In this document: piece by piece, positions 32,937-44,591 of the stretch | Layout: each line of letters starts with the position of its first letter | Position numbering within the stretch: position 1 is the first letter of the stretch | Assembly: GCA_012274445.1 (NCBI GenBank) | Contig: JAAROD010000094.1 | Location: forward strand, 868,001-932,000 | Length of the DNA stretch: 64,000 nucleotides | Reading direction: 5' to 3' | DNA from: Sclerotiophoma versabilis | Lineage: Eukaryota > Ascomycota > Dothideomycetes > Pleosporales > Didymellaceae | Notes under the pieces: model-generated | Database searches by the model: none | Told to the model about the DNA's origin: nothing | Seen by the model: only the letters and a program-made list of their open reading frames with translations | Made by a program: the position numbers and the translations under genes

Positions 32937-34750
32937 ATGAAAATATTCGGTCTGGGATCAATTACTGCATTTGCGGCAACTTGTGTGGCTCACGATCTTT
33001 TTGAAGCGCGTGACTTTAATGTCACAGTAGCACTATTGGAGCAAGGTATAAATGCCTCTGCGGTGTCTGAGCTCGCTGTTGTAATGGATCACTCCTCAGA
33101 TGGAGCATGTTCTGTTGCTGTGAGTACAAGTATATGCCAAAGTCCTTGAATCTGCTTATCCCTTTCAGTGCCGCTCTCTGAATGCCATCCCCGGTATGGA
33201 GGTCTTCTTCAAAGAATCGGCCAACTACACCGCCTTCACCAACGAGTACTGGTCTACCCAGCAAGCCGAAGTCGACCCACATTGCATTGTGAAACCCTCG
33301 AGCGCCGACCAAGTATCCACTGTTGTTCTTGTTTCGCGTCTTACAAGGTGTCCGTTCGCTGTCAAAGGTGGCGGACACGCTGCATTCGAAGGGTCGTCAA
33401 GTATTGAAGGAGGGATCACCATTGCTTTGGAGAAGCTGAAGAAGATCGGGGTTGCTGCCGACAAGAATACTGTATACGTTGGACCGGGCAACCGCTGGTT
33501 GGAGTTCTATACTGAGCTCGAAAAACACGGACTCGCCGTAGTTGGAGGTCGAGTAAGTATGTTACTATGGAAGCCTTCAATGTTTTGACTGTTATTAGGT
33601 CCCTCGTGTTGGCGTCCCCGGACTGATACTCGGAGGCGGGGTTAGTTTTCACTCGAGCTTTGCACAATACATAGGAGATGCTGACTTATCACAGATCTCC
33701 TACTTTGCCAATATGCGTGGTTGGGCGTGCGAGTAAGCGGATGCTTTATCTCATTACCATGCCATCAAATCGCTGACCTGTCACAGCAACGTAGAGAGCT
33801 ATGAGGTTGTTACTGCATCCGGCTCAATCATCAACGTAACTCGGAAGTCTTACCCGGATCTATACTGGGCACTTCGAGGCGGTGGCAATAACTTTGGTAT
33901 TGTCACAAAGTTCCAGCTACACACATTCCCCATTGGCAAGATGTGGGGTGGCGGAAAGCTCATTGCCAGCTCGGATTACGAGAGGGCTCTCGATGCTACC
34001 TACAGATTTGGTGCCACAGACGCAGTCAGTGACAACAAGGGCTCTCAGATCATCTCCTTCGGGAACCAGGAAGGCCACGGACCGGTGGCTCAGGCATTCT
34101 TGACATACGCCGAGCCCACTGAAACCATCCCAGCAATGTTCAGTGACTGGGAGAATATCTCTACCGTTCAGGACACCACTGGCATACACACTCTACCTGA
34201 GCTCACAAGCTTGTTGGGCGAGGGGGTTCCAGAAGGCGTGCGGGAGACGTTTTGGGACCTCACCTTCAAGCTTGATCGTTCACTTTTCAGCTTCCTCATC
34301 GGCACCTTCTATGAGCTACTGCCCAACATCGTCAGCGCTGAGAACATCATTCCAACCATCTCGATCCAACTCATCACCATTCCACAGTTACAGCAGATGC
34401 AGAAGAATGGCGGTAACGCTCTTGGAATCTATCCAGCTAATGGTCCACTGTTCATCATGAACTTAGCTACTATGTGGACCAACTCTGCAGACGATGAGCG
34501 CATCTTCAAGTTCAACAACGACATCATCACCAGGGTTCAGGCTGAGGCAGCGAAGAAAGGGTTGAACAATGACTATATCTATATGAACTACGCATCTGGG
34601 TATCAGGCTGTCATCTCGAGCTATGGAGTTGAGAACCAGAAGAAGCTGCAGTCGATCGCGAACTGGTTCGACCCCACTGGTGTGTTTCAGGAGCTTCAGC
34701 CTGGGTACTTCAAGCTCGACGGTAAGGCGCCACTTGGAGCTTTCATGTGA
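32937..34750 (+). CDS. Secreted FAD-linked oxidase (berberine-bridge-enzyme-like, PCMH-type)
   Basis: Model: join(32937..33119,33169..33552,33599..33640,33695..33732,33787..34750), 536 aa, with introns of 49, 46, 54 and 54 bases, all in phase. Residues 1-18 look like a signal peptide. The FAD-binding domain shows DPHCIVKPSSADQVSTVV, CPFAVKGGGHAAFEG (His131 is the expected covalent flavin ligand), VPRVGVPGLILGGGISYFAN across two short exons, RGWACDNVESYEVVTASG and DLYWALRGGGNNFGIVTKF. The C-terminus has YMNYASGYQAVISSYG and the substrate-domain segment ending FQELQPGYFKLDG. The second covalent Cys of plant BBEs (G-x-C) is absent, so the flavin is probably mono-covalent. Such oxidases act on sugars, alcohols or pathway intermediates; no biosynthetic core enzyme lies nearby. 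Confidence 0.93.
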
Positions 34751-35040
34751 AGCACGCCTGTGCCATGACTTTGCAGAAATCCCTTCCAACAGTCAAGCTT
34801 CCTATAAAGATGAATTCTAAAGGGCATGTTGTATTGAAGGAAGTCTGCGAATTTATCGAATCCTCCATGTCCGATAATACCCTTGAAAGCATGGTCAGAG
34901 CCATCTGAAGAGCGGTCACTATACCCGTCTATGCCGACAAGGTCGAAACAGTTGTTGAACGAATGCATGAAATAATTGTCTTGCAAATAGACCTTGCATG
35001 CGTGAGTCATACGAAAGCGCTATAGGCGAGTTACTTACAA
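34751..35040 (-). other. Possible further relic of the neighbouring LPxELR family
   Basis: Minus-strand 34820-35010 is open and reads KVYLQDNYFMHSFNNCFD, FKGIIGHGGFDKFADF, similar in style to the helical/strand blocks of the pseudogenes upstream on the same strand. Too short to call. Confidence 0.25.
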
Positions 35041-35919
35041 TCTGCCGGCTCAGTGCTACCTCAAGCACCTCCCCCAGAGTCGCGGTATTATCGGTATCGA
35101 ACTTTGAAAAGTATAGAGCATTTGAATTCCGGATCTACCGCTAGTTGAAGCGAGACTACGTGACCAGAAGCTCGAAGAGGTTCGATGTATGTTAGGAGAT
35201 GCTTGATGTTTCTTCTGTACTGCTGAATTCGGGACTTTCTCTGGTGACCAACCGCGTCGTTGATGCCGACCTATCTGCTCCAAATACGAGCCCTCAGTAC
35301 GATATTAGCGCCCGTAGGGAGGTCTAGCAGAGCGTCAAATGCACCCAAAGCGTATGCAGTTCCCAGGTCGTACTGGTCTAGTGAGATCGTGATGCTTCGG
35401 ACGAGATGGCTGGTGCGCGCCGCAATGCCGATGGTACCGTAGCCTCCGGACCCATGAAGTCGATGATCAGATCAACGCAATCGTTGAAATAGAAGTGAGC
35501 TCGACGATAGAACAAATCGCCAAGCTCTTGGAGAAAGTTGGCGCCGACAAAACTGAGTGTCCAGACATGCAGGCAGTGTGTCATACGGCCAGGACTGAAT
35601 TCAATCTTGGTGGGTAGGAAGTGAGGACTGGTACTGAAGTTGGGTTTGACAGAACTCCTGTGTCCTTGCGTGATCTCGACGAAGTGCTTTTGGTCGACAA
35701 TTCCTTGTAAATCATGTCTCGAAGTTCTCGTGGCAGCCGAATTTGCACTTGCTGGCAGAGTGATTTGCATGACAGCTTGGCATAGGTGTTGGTCTGCGTG
35801 ATCACGATATCTCGCTGCTTCGTGGACATGCATGTGATGTTTCGAATTTGTTGATCTCGAGCCTCGAAGCTGATCCTACCGTTTCCGCTCGATTCTAGAA
35901 GAGCGATGCAGTTAAGCAC
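35041..35919 (-). pseudogene. LPxELR-type (F-box-like) fungal protein gene, multiply broken
   Basis: Three minus-strand frames join into one plausible protein. Frame one gives VQIRLPRELRDMIYKEL, the signature of a very common fungal family. A one-base shift then gives VDQKHFVEITQGHRSS, SPHFLPTKIEFSP and FLQELGDLFYRRAHFYF. Another shift near 35450 gives GGYGTIGIAARTSHLVRSIT, ALGAFDALLDLPTGANIVLR, a TAG, HLLTYIEPLRASGHVVSLQL, a TAA and a final TGA. Both internal stops can derive from CAG and CAA. Function of the family is unknown; some resemble F-box adaptors. At least two frameshifts and two nonsense codons make this copy dead. Confidence 0.6.
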
Positions 35920-35948
35920 ACTGCAGACGCTGAGTAAGCTTGATTCTC

Positions 35949-35980
35949 GCGGTGCAGAGTGCGTGCGGTGCAGAGTGCGT
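35949..35980 (+). repeat. 16-base tandem duplication
   Basis: GCGGTGCAGAGTGCGT occurs twice in direct tandem, just upstream of the start side of the preceding relic. Confidence 0.85.
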
Positions 35981-36484
35981 GAGACACTTACGACTGCGTC
36001 CGCTTATGACGCCGTGTGACTTCTTTTGGCGTAATCTGCGCTTCGAGGGCTTCTGAGCCGCTTGTAAGCGTAGTCGTGTTCATCAAAGAGCCTGGCCCCA
36101 TGGTGTAGAAGAGTAGTAGAAAATCCAAGTAGACTTCTACTGATAAATCTTAATACCCATGTTGATGCTCTCACCTGTGTTACTATCGCGAGCAGCATGG
36201 TGAGACAATTGGCAGTAGCTGAATGCTGAAGGTAAAGTTAATTGGAATACGGCTGGAACATTTGTGGTAACTCACTACCCGGTTGGCCATAAAATCCATG
36301 CTCATGGTGTCTTTCATGCGTTGACGTTGAACTCTGTGTGGGAACACATTACACACACAACTAAGGTCAGACTAACCCCCAGAAGCCCCTCGATGTTTCA
36401 TCTTGATCAGCAGCTGCATTGTGGACACATTGGCGCTTACACTGGCTCAGAATATTCTTGCTGGGTAATTGTATGCATCGATCA

Positions 36485-37125
36485 TTACCAACCTTCATCG
36501 TCCTCAGCATCCTCTAATATTGAAAGATAGCTACTGTGATGCCACGGCTCCGCTTGCAGCAATTTCCGGCGTTTTTTCTTCAGTACCTCTTTGATGGCTT
36601 CGCAAGAACAAGTAGCATCGACTGTGATAGTGACATTTCCAAGCCCGCTTGCTCGCAGATGTACTGTGACTAAGTGAACGTTGTCTCGAAGCCTATAAAG
36701 AAGACCCAAAACCGGGAGAAAATCTCTCGAAAAGCAGTAGATCTCAACACTCTTAGTATTCTACGGCCAGTCGTACTTGTATAAAGGTATACGAATGTCG
36801 AATGTGGTATGGGCGCACGACCGCAACTGCTGCAAAGCTGCGATCGCATCTGACATGTCTTCTTCGGAAATTGTGGCAATGTAAAGACAGATGAAAAAGG
36901 TCCGGATTAGTGGCTTGTGAGATGAGCTATATCGAGTGGACCTGGCCGGAGGTAGGTCAACAGCTGATTGCTGCAAAAGCATAACCGAAACCTAGTGCGC
37001 TTGTACCAGAGCCCGTCGATCTTCTGGAGGAGCTCTGCACCGACGTACTCACATTGCCAGATATGAGTGTCCTAGGAGGGAGTGTCACGATGGCATCTAG
37101 CTGGTAGGATTCAAGTATCAGTTCT
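36485..37125 (-). pseudogene. Second LPxELR-family-like relic
   Basis: Minus-strand sequence reads PARCHRDTPS, a TAG, DTHIWQCEYVGAELLQKI, DGLWYKRTRFRLCFCSNQ, a frame change near 36925, HKPLIRTFFICLYIATISEE, DMSDAIAALQQLRSCAHTTF, DIRIPLYKYDWP, a TAG, NTKSVEIYCFSRDFLPVL, GLLYRLRDNVHLVTVHLR and CEAIKEVLKKKRRKLLQAE. The block order resembles the downstream halves of proteins like the 35041-35919 relic. Two TAG codons sit in otherwise continuous frame at positions compatible with Gln. It is dead, and membership of the same family is inferred from style and position only. Confidence 0.45.
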
Positions 37126-38384
37126 GTGCATTGGCTTCAGGAAGTTCTTTTCGCTATCTTGAACGTCCAATGTATATGGCCTGTCACAGAGGTAGTCGAA
37201 CACCATCTCTAGAAGCTATGGAGGAAGGCTGGCCAGAATGCGCTGGCAGTATGCCCTGCATTCGAGCAGCCCGAAAGCGTATACCTGGCTGTAGATATAT
37301 TGCACCTCGCCCGACGACAGGCCAATCGAATCCACAAATAGCCGTGCAAGATATGATAATCGGAATCTTGCCTAGATATGAGGAGAAGCAGACACCTAGT
37401 ACTCTATTAGTCTTGCATCAGCACTATCACCCTCATATGGCGGATGAGTACAACGTGCGCCTATTGGGGAATGCAGCTTCAATACCTAGGAGGACGTTGA
37501 CAGAGCAAACCTACGATTCAGAGCGCTCACGACACAGCGCGACCTCTTCCTCAGACATCGAAGCTTCCATTGCCAAGGTGTGTGTTTGAGTGGAGCGGTG
37601 CAAAATGGGAAGGCGCTACCCGGTCAATTGGAGGAGTTTAGGTGTAGCCGAAGCGAACCCCGTTTCACCCCGTACTAACAAGCAAACCCCGCCTTCACCT
37701 AGAGTCTCCAGATCCTGGCTGCTGACGTCTCTTTCAAAACCCTTATCATTCACACTCCTCAGCACATGGATGCTGAAACTGGTGTTGAGACAACTTATAG
37801 CGTTCTACAACTGCTACAATACGTTGTAGGTCTTTTTCAAGCTGCATGGTTACGGAGTCGATGTAAAGATCGCCGTGCATTAATAGCCTTTCGTAAAGGT
37901 AGTAAATCTAGTGTTCTTTGCTGTTGGTCGATGCGCAGCGGGGAAGAATCTAGGGTGTGTGTTTCTAAAAATGGGATTAGTCGCATGACTTCAAGCGCAG
38001 TAACGGTGCTCCCGGGAGTAATATCGGTGGAGATGAAGGCAGCTCATCGGAGCTATACATATCAGTTATCAGATCTGTGTCAAGCTTAGCGAATATTCAT
38101 ATGAGTTGCGAGATGATGTCTTTAGTTGCCTCAATGCCTTTACCGCTGTAATTAGCTAGTATCAGGGTGTTGACTAGTATCAGGATGAAAGTGAAACTTT
38201 AGAGGGTGTTACCTGTACAACCATACCATAACCATGCGTTCAGTGGCAATGATAGACAATCACACAATGGGCCTTGGATGATGTACGGCGCAATTCATAA
38301 CAAAGTTTTAGGTATTTCTGAATTATGCTCATGCAGTTACAAAGTCTCACCGTTCTGCACATTAAGTCCATGCATTGGAATCGC
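37126..38384. other. Unassigned stretch, possible further relics
   Basis: Plus-strand 37131-37589 (152 aa) and 37766-38089 (107 aa) are open, but both have scattered composition and no motif, and the minus strand is also partly open. I cannot support a gene. It separates the relic belt from the amine oxidase gene. Confidence 0.35.
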
Positions 38385-40142
38385 CTACTGGTGACGCCTC
38401 CTGTGAGCGCGCTTCAAGCTCCGACGCGTAAGAGTCCCAACACCGGTCTCATCACCGTCGGAAACGAAAAATGGATCTGCTCGCATGCCGTTCAAACCAT
38501 TGTACTCTGACCTATCCGTCGTGCCCTTTAGTACTTCGTATCTTGTGTAATCGCCACATCCGCTTTCGCCGTTCAGACACTTCTCGCCCAGCGCGCCTGC
38601 GATGCGTTTCCCGGCTTCTTGGCCCTCGAACCAGGCTCCGTGGAGGTAGCCATAGTACTCGGCAGACGTGTGCTCGCCGGCGAAGTACAGCCTGTCTACG
38701 TTTGCGCGAAGGTTTTGGTGCTGCTCGAGAGTTGTACCGGCGGGCCAGTTGGAGTAGCTGCCGTAGGTCCATGGGTTCTGGGCCCAGCGGGGGTACATGA
38801 AAGCGATTGGGTCTGGGACGTTGACATTAGGGAACATCTGGCGTAGAACCTGCATGAGTTCTGCCTTTGTTGTTTCGTCATCCTGGGCTTCGACGCGGTA
38901 GCTTTGTTCGTCGACGACGGTGGCGAAGAGGATGTTGCTGCTGGGGAAGAAGCCGTCTGTGGAGAGTGACTGGAACTGGGGGTAGTATCCACGGATTGTG
39001 GGGTGCGCGTACAGAAAGAACTCCTTATCTGCGGGCCAGAATGTCTCGTTGAATTGCATGAAGATCTTCGTGTAGGTACCCATGCCAAAGGTCGCAATCG
39101 AGGTTTCCTTCCATTCTGGAAGCGCAGGAGTAAATCCAACTACATCTTCTTGTAGTACGCCAAGTGCAAACGTGCATATAGCATAGTCGGCTTCGACGCA
39201 AGATCCATCGTCGTTGGTGACTCTTACACCAGAGTCGGAGTACTGAATGGCCTTGACAGTTGTGTTGAAGAGCAGTCGGCGGTCATTAGGCTGCAGGAAC
39301 TTTGCCGCTTCATGCTTAAGCCACACGTTGAAACCGCGCTGATCAATGCTCATGAAGTCCTCGTCTTTGAACTGGTAGTAGGTAAGGTTGGATGCTGTAG
39401 TAGCGAAGACAGCGCTGGATTCCTCTGGTGTCGCCGCTGCATCCCAGTCAAACATCCACCACTCGACCGCCTTGCGCTTGGCGTCACGGTTCGTTTTCCA
39501 GCCATCAACAGAATATAGAGCACGTTGGCTCATATCCTGCAGGTTTTCCGTCAGGAGTCTTCCCGCAGCTTGTTCGAAAGCCGATGATTTCTCGTCATAC
39601 TCATCCAGGATATCCATGTAGTCAGAGGCACCGGTCTCGTCGTAAGTGGCGATGTTACTGAGGTTTGAGTATGAAGTCGAAAGATTTGCCTGCTTGGAGA
39701 ATGTCCATACTGGATTTTCAGGTCCATTCGGTGTGCCAGTTCCCGAGATCCAATTGGCGCCGAGTTCGACGAGGTAGGGGTTTCCAGCAGCGTCAGACCC
39801 GAAGGTTGCGTGTCGCATACGGCCGCCAATTTGCTCATTGTATTCAAGGATAAGGAAGTCTGTAACAGATTGGTTTGCGAGTGCTTGCTAGGTTTGTCAG
39901 CGTGTGGTACAGCAGTTGCTATGTGGAGATTTACAGCTGCCGTAATGCCAGCTACACCAGCACCTCTAGAAACACTTTGTTAGTGACGGCGCATCGGAGT
40001 GACCTCTTTGTACGCACAAAATCGCTACAGTGGTTTGTTGACATGTACTGTTGCCATGAGGTTTTGTCTCGACAGGAGGCGCAGCGAGGGCGTAAGCCGG
40101 CCCAACAGCTGCCGCCAGAAACGAGACAGTTTTGAGATACAT
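38385..40142 (-). CDS. Secreted FAD-dependent amine (polyamine) oxidase
   Basis: Model: complement(join(38385..39887,39935..39965,40018..40142)), 552 aa. Introns of 47 and 52 bases bracket a 31-base exon; together they build the dinucleotide-binding motif VAILGAGVAGITAA, which proves the junctions. Residues 1-20 form a signal peptide. Further family marks are FLILEYNEQIGGRMRHATFG, VELGANWISGTGTPNGPENP, ADYAICTFALGVLQ, SIATFGMGTYTKIFMQF, PWTYGSYSNWPAGTTLEQH and LYFAGEHTSAEYYGYLHGA with WFEG. This is the fungal polyamine oxidase/flavin amine oxidase group, oxidising secondary amines such as spermidine and releasing H2O2 outside the cell or in the secretory path. A basic tail (RRSLKRAHRRRHQ) ends it. 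It is divergent from the Zn2Cys6 regulator, a likely regulatory pair (inference). Confidence 0.95.
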
Positions 40143-41004
40143 GCTTAGCGAGGGAGAAGGAGGATAGGATGGGTAGGGCTATGCCTGGACTATAAGAATG
40201 CACATGATCTCGCCCACGACAAGACGAGGTACGCCATCTCAATCTCGTGATGTTAGCGCACTAGATAAGAGGGCTGTACCGAGCATAGCTCGTTCAACCG
40301 TCCACGTGGCCGGGATGGATGAGCCAGTCTGCTGTGAACGAGCTGGACGTTCTGCGTTGCAAAGCCGCGAAGACCCTGCATGAGACAAGCTTCGGAGATG
40401 GCTTCGCGTACCGTTCCTCGGGCGCAGAACGCTAGTGACTAGCGCTACCGATCCCGCCGGATTGCGCCAATCAGATGATTCATGATTGTTGGTGGGGCTG
40501 GCGGCAGCGAGGATGGCGACAAACTAGGCAGTCCCACGCGCGGCGCTGCATGAGTGTCTAAGGATTGTTTAAACACCGAAGACTGGATATCAAGGCGTAG
40601 TTCGAGGGCGTCAAAAGCGTGCAGCTCGTTAGAAGAAGATGCATGGAGGGATGTATAGAGAGATGTATAGAGAGAAGTGGGGCTGTGAATGCAGACTGCA
40701 GGGTCTCTCAGTGAGCTGTTGTCTCTCAGGCGTCTTGACTGTCTAAGAGTGCAGCATTGAGGACGAGCATTTCAGCTTTTTTGACTCGAGTTGGACTCTC
40801 CACCAGCAGCGGCATGGCGTGACTCGATGTGCGAAGAGACAGAGTGCAGTGGTGAGGCTGAGGTCAAGGCAGGGTCAAGGCGGCGGCCGAAAGTCTTGGC
40901 GCGATGGCGGCCGTCCGCACAGAAGGGCAGCGGCAGAGCGGCAGAGGCTCGACGGCATCAACACCCTCTCCCTATCCGGACTGCTCGACTGGCTGCTGCT
41001 CTCG
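40143..41004. promoter_or_regulatory. Shared upstream region of amine oxidase and Zn2Cys6 regulator
   Basis: The two starts diverge across 862 bases. A CCAAT box in GCGCCAATCAG context lies at 40467-40471. A short repeat (AGATGTATAGAG) lies near 40645-40675. The coding-looking frame upstream of 41005 starts only at a GTG, so I treat it as leader. Confidence 0.45.
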
Positions 41005-43250
41005 ATGCGCAACCCCGTGGCGTGTGTGTCGTGCCGCAGCGCAAAGCAGAAATGCATCCACAACGACGCGCCGCCGTGCGATCGGTGCCGGCAGAGCGGA
41101 CGCGCAGCGGCCTGCGAGTTCCCTGCGCCAGGCACGTCAGCAATTCACCGCAGGCCAAAACGGCCGCGGCCCTCTGAAGAGACTCCAGGCGCAACTCCCC
41201 CGGGCGTGCCAGCAGCCCAGACGCCCCCATACCGCCGCAGTGACGCGCACTTGCCGAGTCCCACCCATGCCGCGCCGCCGCTGAGCCCGCGTGCGGCATC
41301 TGCGCTGCTCGACGGCCTAGCCCCCTTCGACCTGTTGACGGACGAGGTCAAGAACAGCTACCTGCGCTGCTCGTACAAATGGAGCTTCCACCACACCCCG
41401 ACCCTGCTGCTGCGCATCCGCGACCGCACCCTCGAGCCGTACCTCGTCTGGGCGCTGCTCGCGCTGGCCGTCCGGTACGCCGCCCCCGCCGCGCATGCTG
41501 CATGCTGAGATGCAGACACTGACCCAGCACGCCGCAGATTCGTCAAAGAGCCCCCCGCCGGCTTCGGCTCCCAGACCGAGGCCAGCAATGCCTACGCCGC
41601 CCGCGCCCGCCAGCTGCTCCAGGCCGACCTCGAGACGCCGAGCATCAGCCGCGTGCAGGCGCTGCTCATGCTGACGGGCCACGACTGGGGCGCGGGCAAC
41701 GGACGGCGCGCCTGGATCTACCTGGGCATGGCCATCCGCCTGGTCGAGGTCATGGACCTGACCCAGGAGCTGAAGACGCCGCGCAACCGCATGCCCACCC
41801 GCGACGAGTTCATCGAGGCCGAGGTCCGCCGTCGCACTGCCTGGACCTGTTTCCTGATGGACTCGCTGCTGAGCGGCGGCAAGGGACGCAAGCGCTCGCT
41901 GAACCCCGACGACATGGCCATCCAGCTGCCCTGCGAGAAGGAGGCCTTTGTCTTTGGCGAGCCCACCTGCACCCCGCATCTCGACGGCAACATACGCATG
42001 CCGCCCATCGCCTTGCCCATCGGCGACATCGGCATCATCGGCCACAGCATGCGCGTTGCCAACATCTGGGGCAAGGTCGCGCGCTGGGCTTGTAGCGAAG
42101 ACTTCAAGACAGAGCTCCCCTGGTCGCCCTCGTCACAATTCCAGCAGCTCATCTACGAGCTGGAGCGCTGGAAGAACAACCTGCCCCACCGCACCCGCTA
42201 CGACCTCTTCTCCCTGCACAGTCACAATGCCGTCGACCAGGGCCAAGCCTACTGCTACATGCACAGCATCTACTTCATGAGCTACATGTTCCTGCACCGC
42301 GCCTATCTCCCAGTCCTGGGCCCGCTGCAGAATGGCACCGTCGGCGAGGAGACGCCCAACTCGTACAACGACCACACCGACACGTGGAAGAATTGGCAGA
42401 AGACTTCCCGGAAAGAGCTGTTCAAGGAGGCCACCATGGTGCTAGAGATGCTCGACGAGATGCGCACATTTGGCGTCTTTTTCCTGCGTGGTCTTGTCCC
42501 GTGGATTGGTTTTACCATCTACACAGCAGTTGGCGTCATGCTGTATTCTTTCAACTTTCCCAGTGACGAAGACGATCCGAAGATTGTCGAGAAGGCGCGT
42601 GAGAGAGTCATACAAGGCTGCACCTTCTTGAGGGAGATGAAAACGCAGTGGCCGATGGCAGCCACATGGGTCAGTATCGTCATTCACCCAAGCCGGCTCT
42701 CCACTGACGACAACTAGTTTGAGACCATCAAGCGCATGCAGGTATATTATCGTTCTATTCTTGGACAGGACGCCCCTGCCTCGGCCGAAGAGCGCAAAGC
42801 ACTACGGCGAGCCATGATCGACTATGGCGCTCTTCAGCCTTCACCGGTGCAGAAGCCCCCGGAGGCGAACAAGGGACCTGACACGACTATCGTTCAGACT
42901 GTCATCTCCCCGCCGCCACAAGAGGTAACCATCATCGCCATGTTATTACATACGTTTATACTTACCCGATCCAGAATAAGTTCCTCAGCGTCACACTGGG
43001 ACCAAGCCAACCCCTCGTGACACCGCCGACGGCTACACCAACACCAAATGGCTACAACAACAACGCCTACTCATGGAACACGCCAAACGCAATACTACCG
43101 CTGGAGCTCGACGAGACTTTCAACATTGAAGGCTTTGATCTAAGCAACGCCGATATGGAAGAGATTATGATGAATGCGACGCAAGACTTCTGGGCCAGCT
43201 TTCCCGGCGAAGTGGGCGTTGGGTATGGAAATGGTTATGCAAGCAGTTAA
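41005..43250 (+). CDS. Zn2Cys6 fungal transcription factor
   Basis: Model: join(41005..41474,41538..42669,42718..42924,42975..43250), 694 aa, with introns of 63, 48 and 50 bases in phase (AVR|FVKEPP, MAATW|FETIKRMQ, PPPQE|NKFLSV). The DNA-binding domain is at the very N-terminus: Cys at 7, 10, 17, 25, 28 and 37 in CX2CX6CX7CX2CX8C spacing (VACVSCRSAKQKC), a binuclear zinc cluster. A Pro-rich linker follows. The fungal-specific TF domain includes ALLMLTGHDWGAGNGRRAWI, YLGMAIRLVEVMDL, EVRRRTAWTCFLMDSLLSGG, QAYCYMHSIYFMSYMFLHRA and VPWIGFTIYTAVGVMLY. The C-terminus is Asn/Pro-rich with an acidic end (FNIEGFDLSNADMEEIMM), a probable activation region. Target genes are unknown; the divergent amine oxidase is the obvious candidate. 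Confidence 0.93.
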
Positions 43251-43778
43251 AGTCCATCTAAACCCGTGGATCCTCAACTGTACATTTTGTATGCTTGAAT
43301 GGCATCAGACAATGCAGACTTGTACCATCGGCAGCCGGCATCCTCGAGATCCACATCGTGACCAATCAGCGTCTGTCGGCACTCACTCCCTCGGCTATGA
43401 CCCACGATACCCCAACGTTCACCCCACTGCACTAAGAATCGTCGGGAAACACTGCATCTGAAGTTGATACTCGCAGCCCTCTAGAACCGAGTACCATATT
43501 TGTTGTCTGCCGTGCAACGCGGCGCTCTGTTATCAGCAACGTGCGCATACGAAGAAGGCGACCACATCACCGATATCGGCCGCGGACGACCACACAGAGT
43601 GAATCACATCTCGAAAGATCATCACTGCACCCTAGTGCTTATCTGGAACCGCACTGTTCACGACACTCTGACTCCATCTCTCTTCCATAACCTTGATCTG
43701 CTTGATCTGCCAAGCTACTCTTCCCTCCATCAGCCTCACAAGCCTTCCACGTCCCCGTTCGTACAGCTCACCGCCATC
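43251..43778. other. Intergenic region and leader of the FMN split-barrel gene
   Basis: The frame upstream of ATG 43779 is open back to 43500 but low in motif content and not needed. The last 100 bases are pyrimidine-rich (CTACTCTTCCCTCCATCAGC). Confidence 0.5.
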
Positions 43779-44591
43779 ATGGGTGTCTACTACGAGGCGA
43801 TACCGGACAGCCTCAAGCCATGGATCTACAAACAACAAATGCTCCTAGTCGGCACCGCACCTCTCTCAGGCGACGGCCACATCAACATCTCTCCAAAGGG
43901 CGGCACAGACTTCTTCGGCGTCCTCTCCCCCACCCAATTCTGGTTCATGGACCTGACCGGCTCCGGCGTCGAAACACACGCACACCTGCACGAAGAAGGC
44001 AACGGACGGATATGCATCATGTTCATGGCCTTTGAAGGCGCACCACAAATCGTACGCATCTGGGGCTCCGGCCGGGCGCTGGAAAACGGCACACCCGAAT
44101 ACGCCGCCTTTGTCGCCGACCACAAAGTCAAGACCATCCCCGGCAGCCGCTCCATCATCCTCATCGACGTACACCAGTGTGCCACGTCTTGCGGCTTCAG
44201 CGTGCCGCTGTACGACTTCGTGGCCCACCGCACAGTGCTCAATGATTTCTTCGAAAAGAAAAACGAAAAGTTCAAAGCCGGCGACGAGAAGGAATCCATG
44301 GACCACTACTGGGCGTGGAAATCCGCACGCAGCGTTGACGGCATGCCCGGCATGAAGAGGGGCGTGGAGTTTGCGGACGAGCATGCCGTCCCGCCGCTCA
44401 AGAAGTGGAAGGGCGCGTACGCACCCGGAGGCGCAAAGGCGCGGGGTAGGAGAAAAGCACAGGAGAATTCAGACCGGGGGTTAGTGTTTTTAGTGCTGCT
44501 ACTAGGGATTATCATCGGTGGCGTATTGAGTCTGAGCGTTGTGACCCCGGACCGCTTGCGTGCGTTGCAGAGGAAGGATGCGCTGTGGTAG
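43779..44591 (+). CDS. Pyridoxamine 5'-phosphate oxidase-like FMN split-barrel protein with C-terminal membrane segment
   Basis: Single exon of 270 aa from ATG 43779 (CATCATGGGTGTC). The N-terminal half matches the PNPOx-like split barrel of fungal and bacterial FMN-binding proteins: MGVYYEAIPDSLKPWIYKQQ, LLVGTAPLSGDGHINISPKG, VLSPTQFWFMDLTGSGVETH, HLHEEGNGRICIMFMAFEGA, PQIVRIWGSGRALENG and VHQCATSCGFSVPLYDFV. A single TM span (GLVFLVLLLGIIIGGVLSLS) closes the protein, preceded by a basic stretch. Homologues without the tail are cytosolic oxidoreductases of unknown substrate; the anchor suggests a membrane-bound version. It lies 528 bases after the regulator on the same strand. Confidence 0.88.
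   Translation: MGVYYEAIPDSLKPWIYKQQMLLVGTAPLSGDGHINISPKGGTDFFGVLSPTQFWFMDLTGSGVETHAHLHEEGNGRICIMFMAFEGAPQIVRIWGSGRALENGTPEYAAFVADHKVKTIPGSRSIILIDVHQCATSCGFSVPLYDFVAHRTVLNDFFEKKNEKFKAGDEKESMDHYWAWKSARSVDGMPGMKRGVEFADEHAVPPLKKWKGAYAPGGAKARGRRKAQENSDRGLVFLVLLLGIIIGGVLSLSVVTPDRLRALQRKDALW

Noticed and set aside
37131..37589. 152-residue plus-strand frame
   Set aside because: Scattered composition, no motif; it may be the antisense shadow of a decayed minus-strand relic.
40819..41004. In-frame N-terminal extension of the Zn2Cys6 regulator
   Set aside because: It begins at GTG and is low-complexity; the zinc cluster normally sits close to the start, so ATG 41005 is preferred.
43500..43778. In-frame extension of the FMN split-barrel protein
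   Set aside because: No homology-like content; the family begins at MGVYYEAIP.
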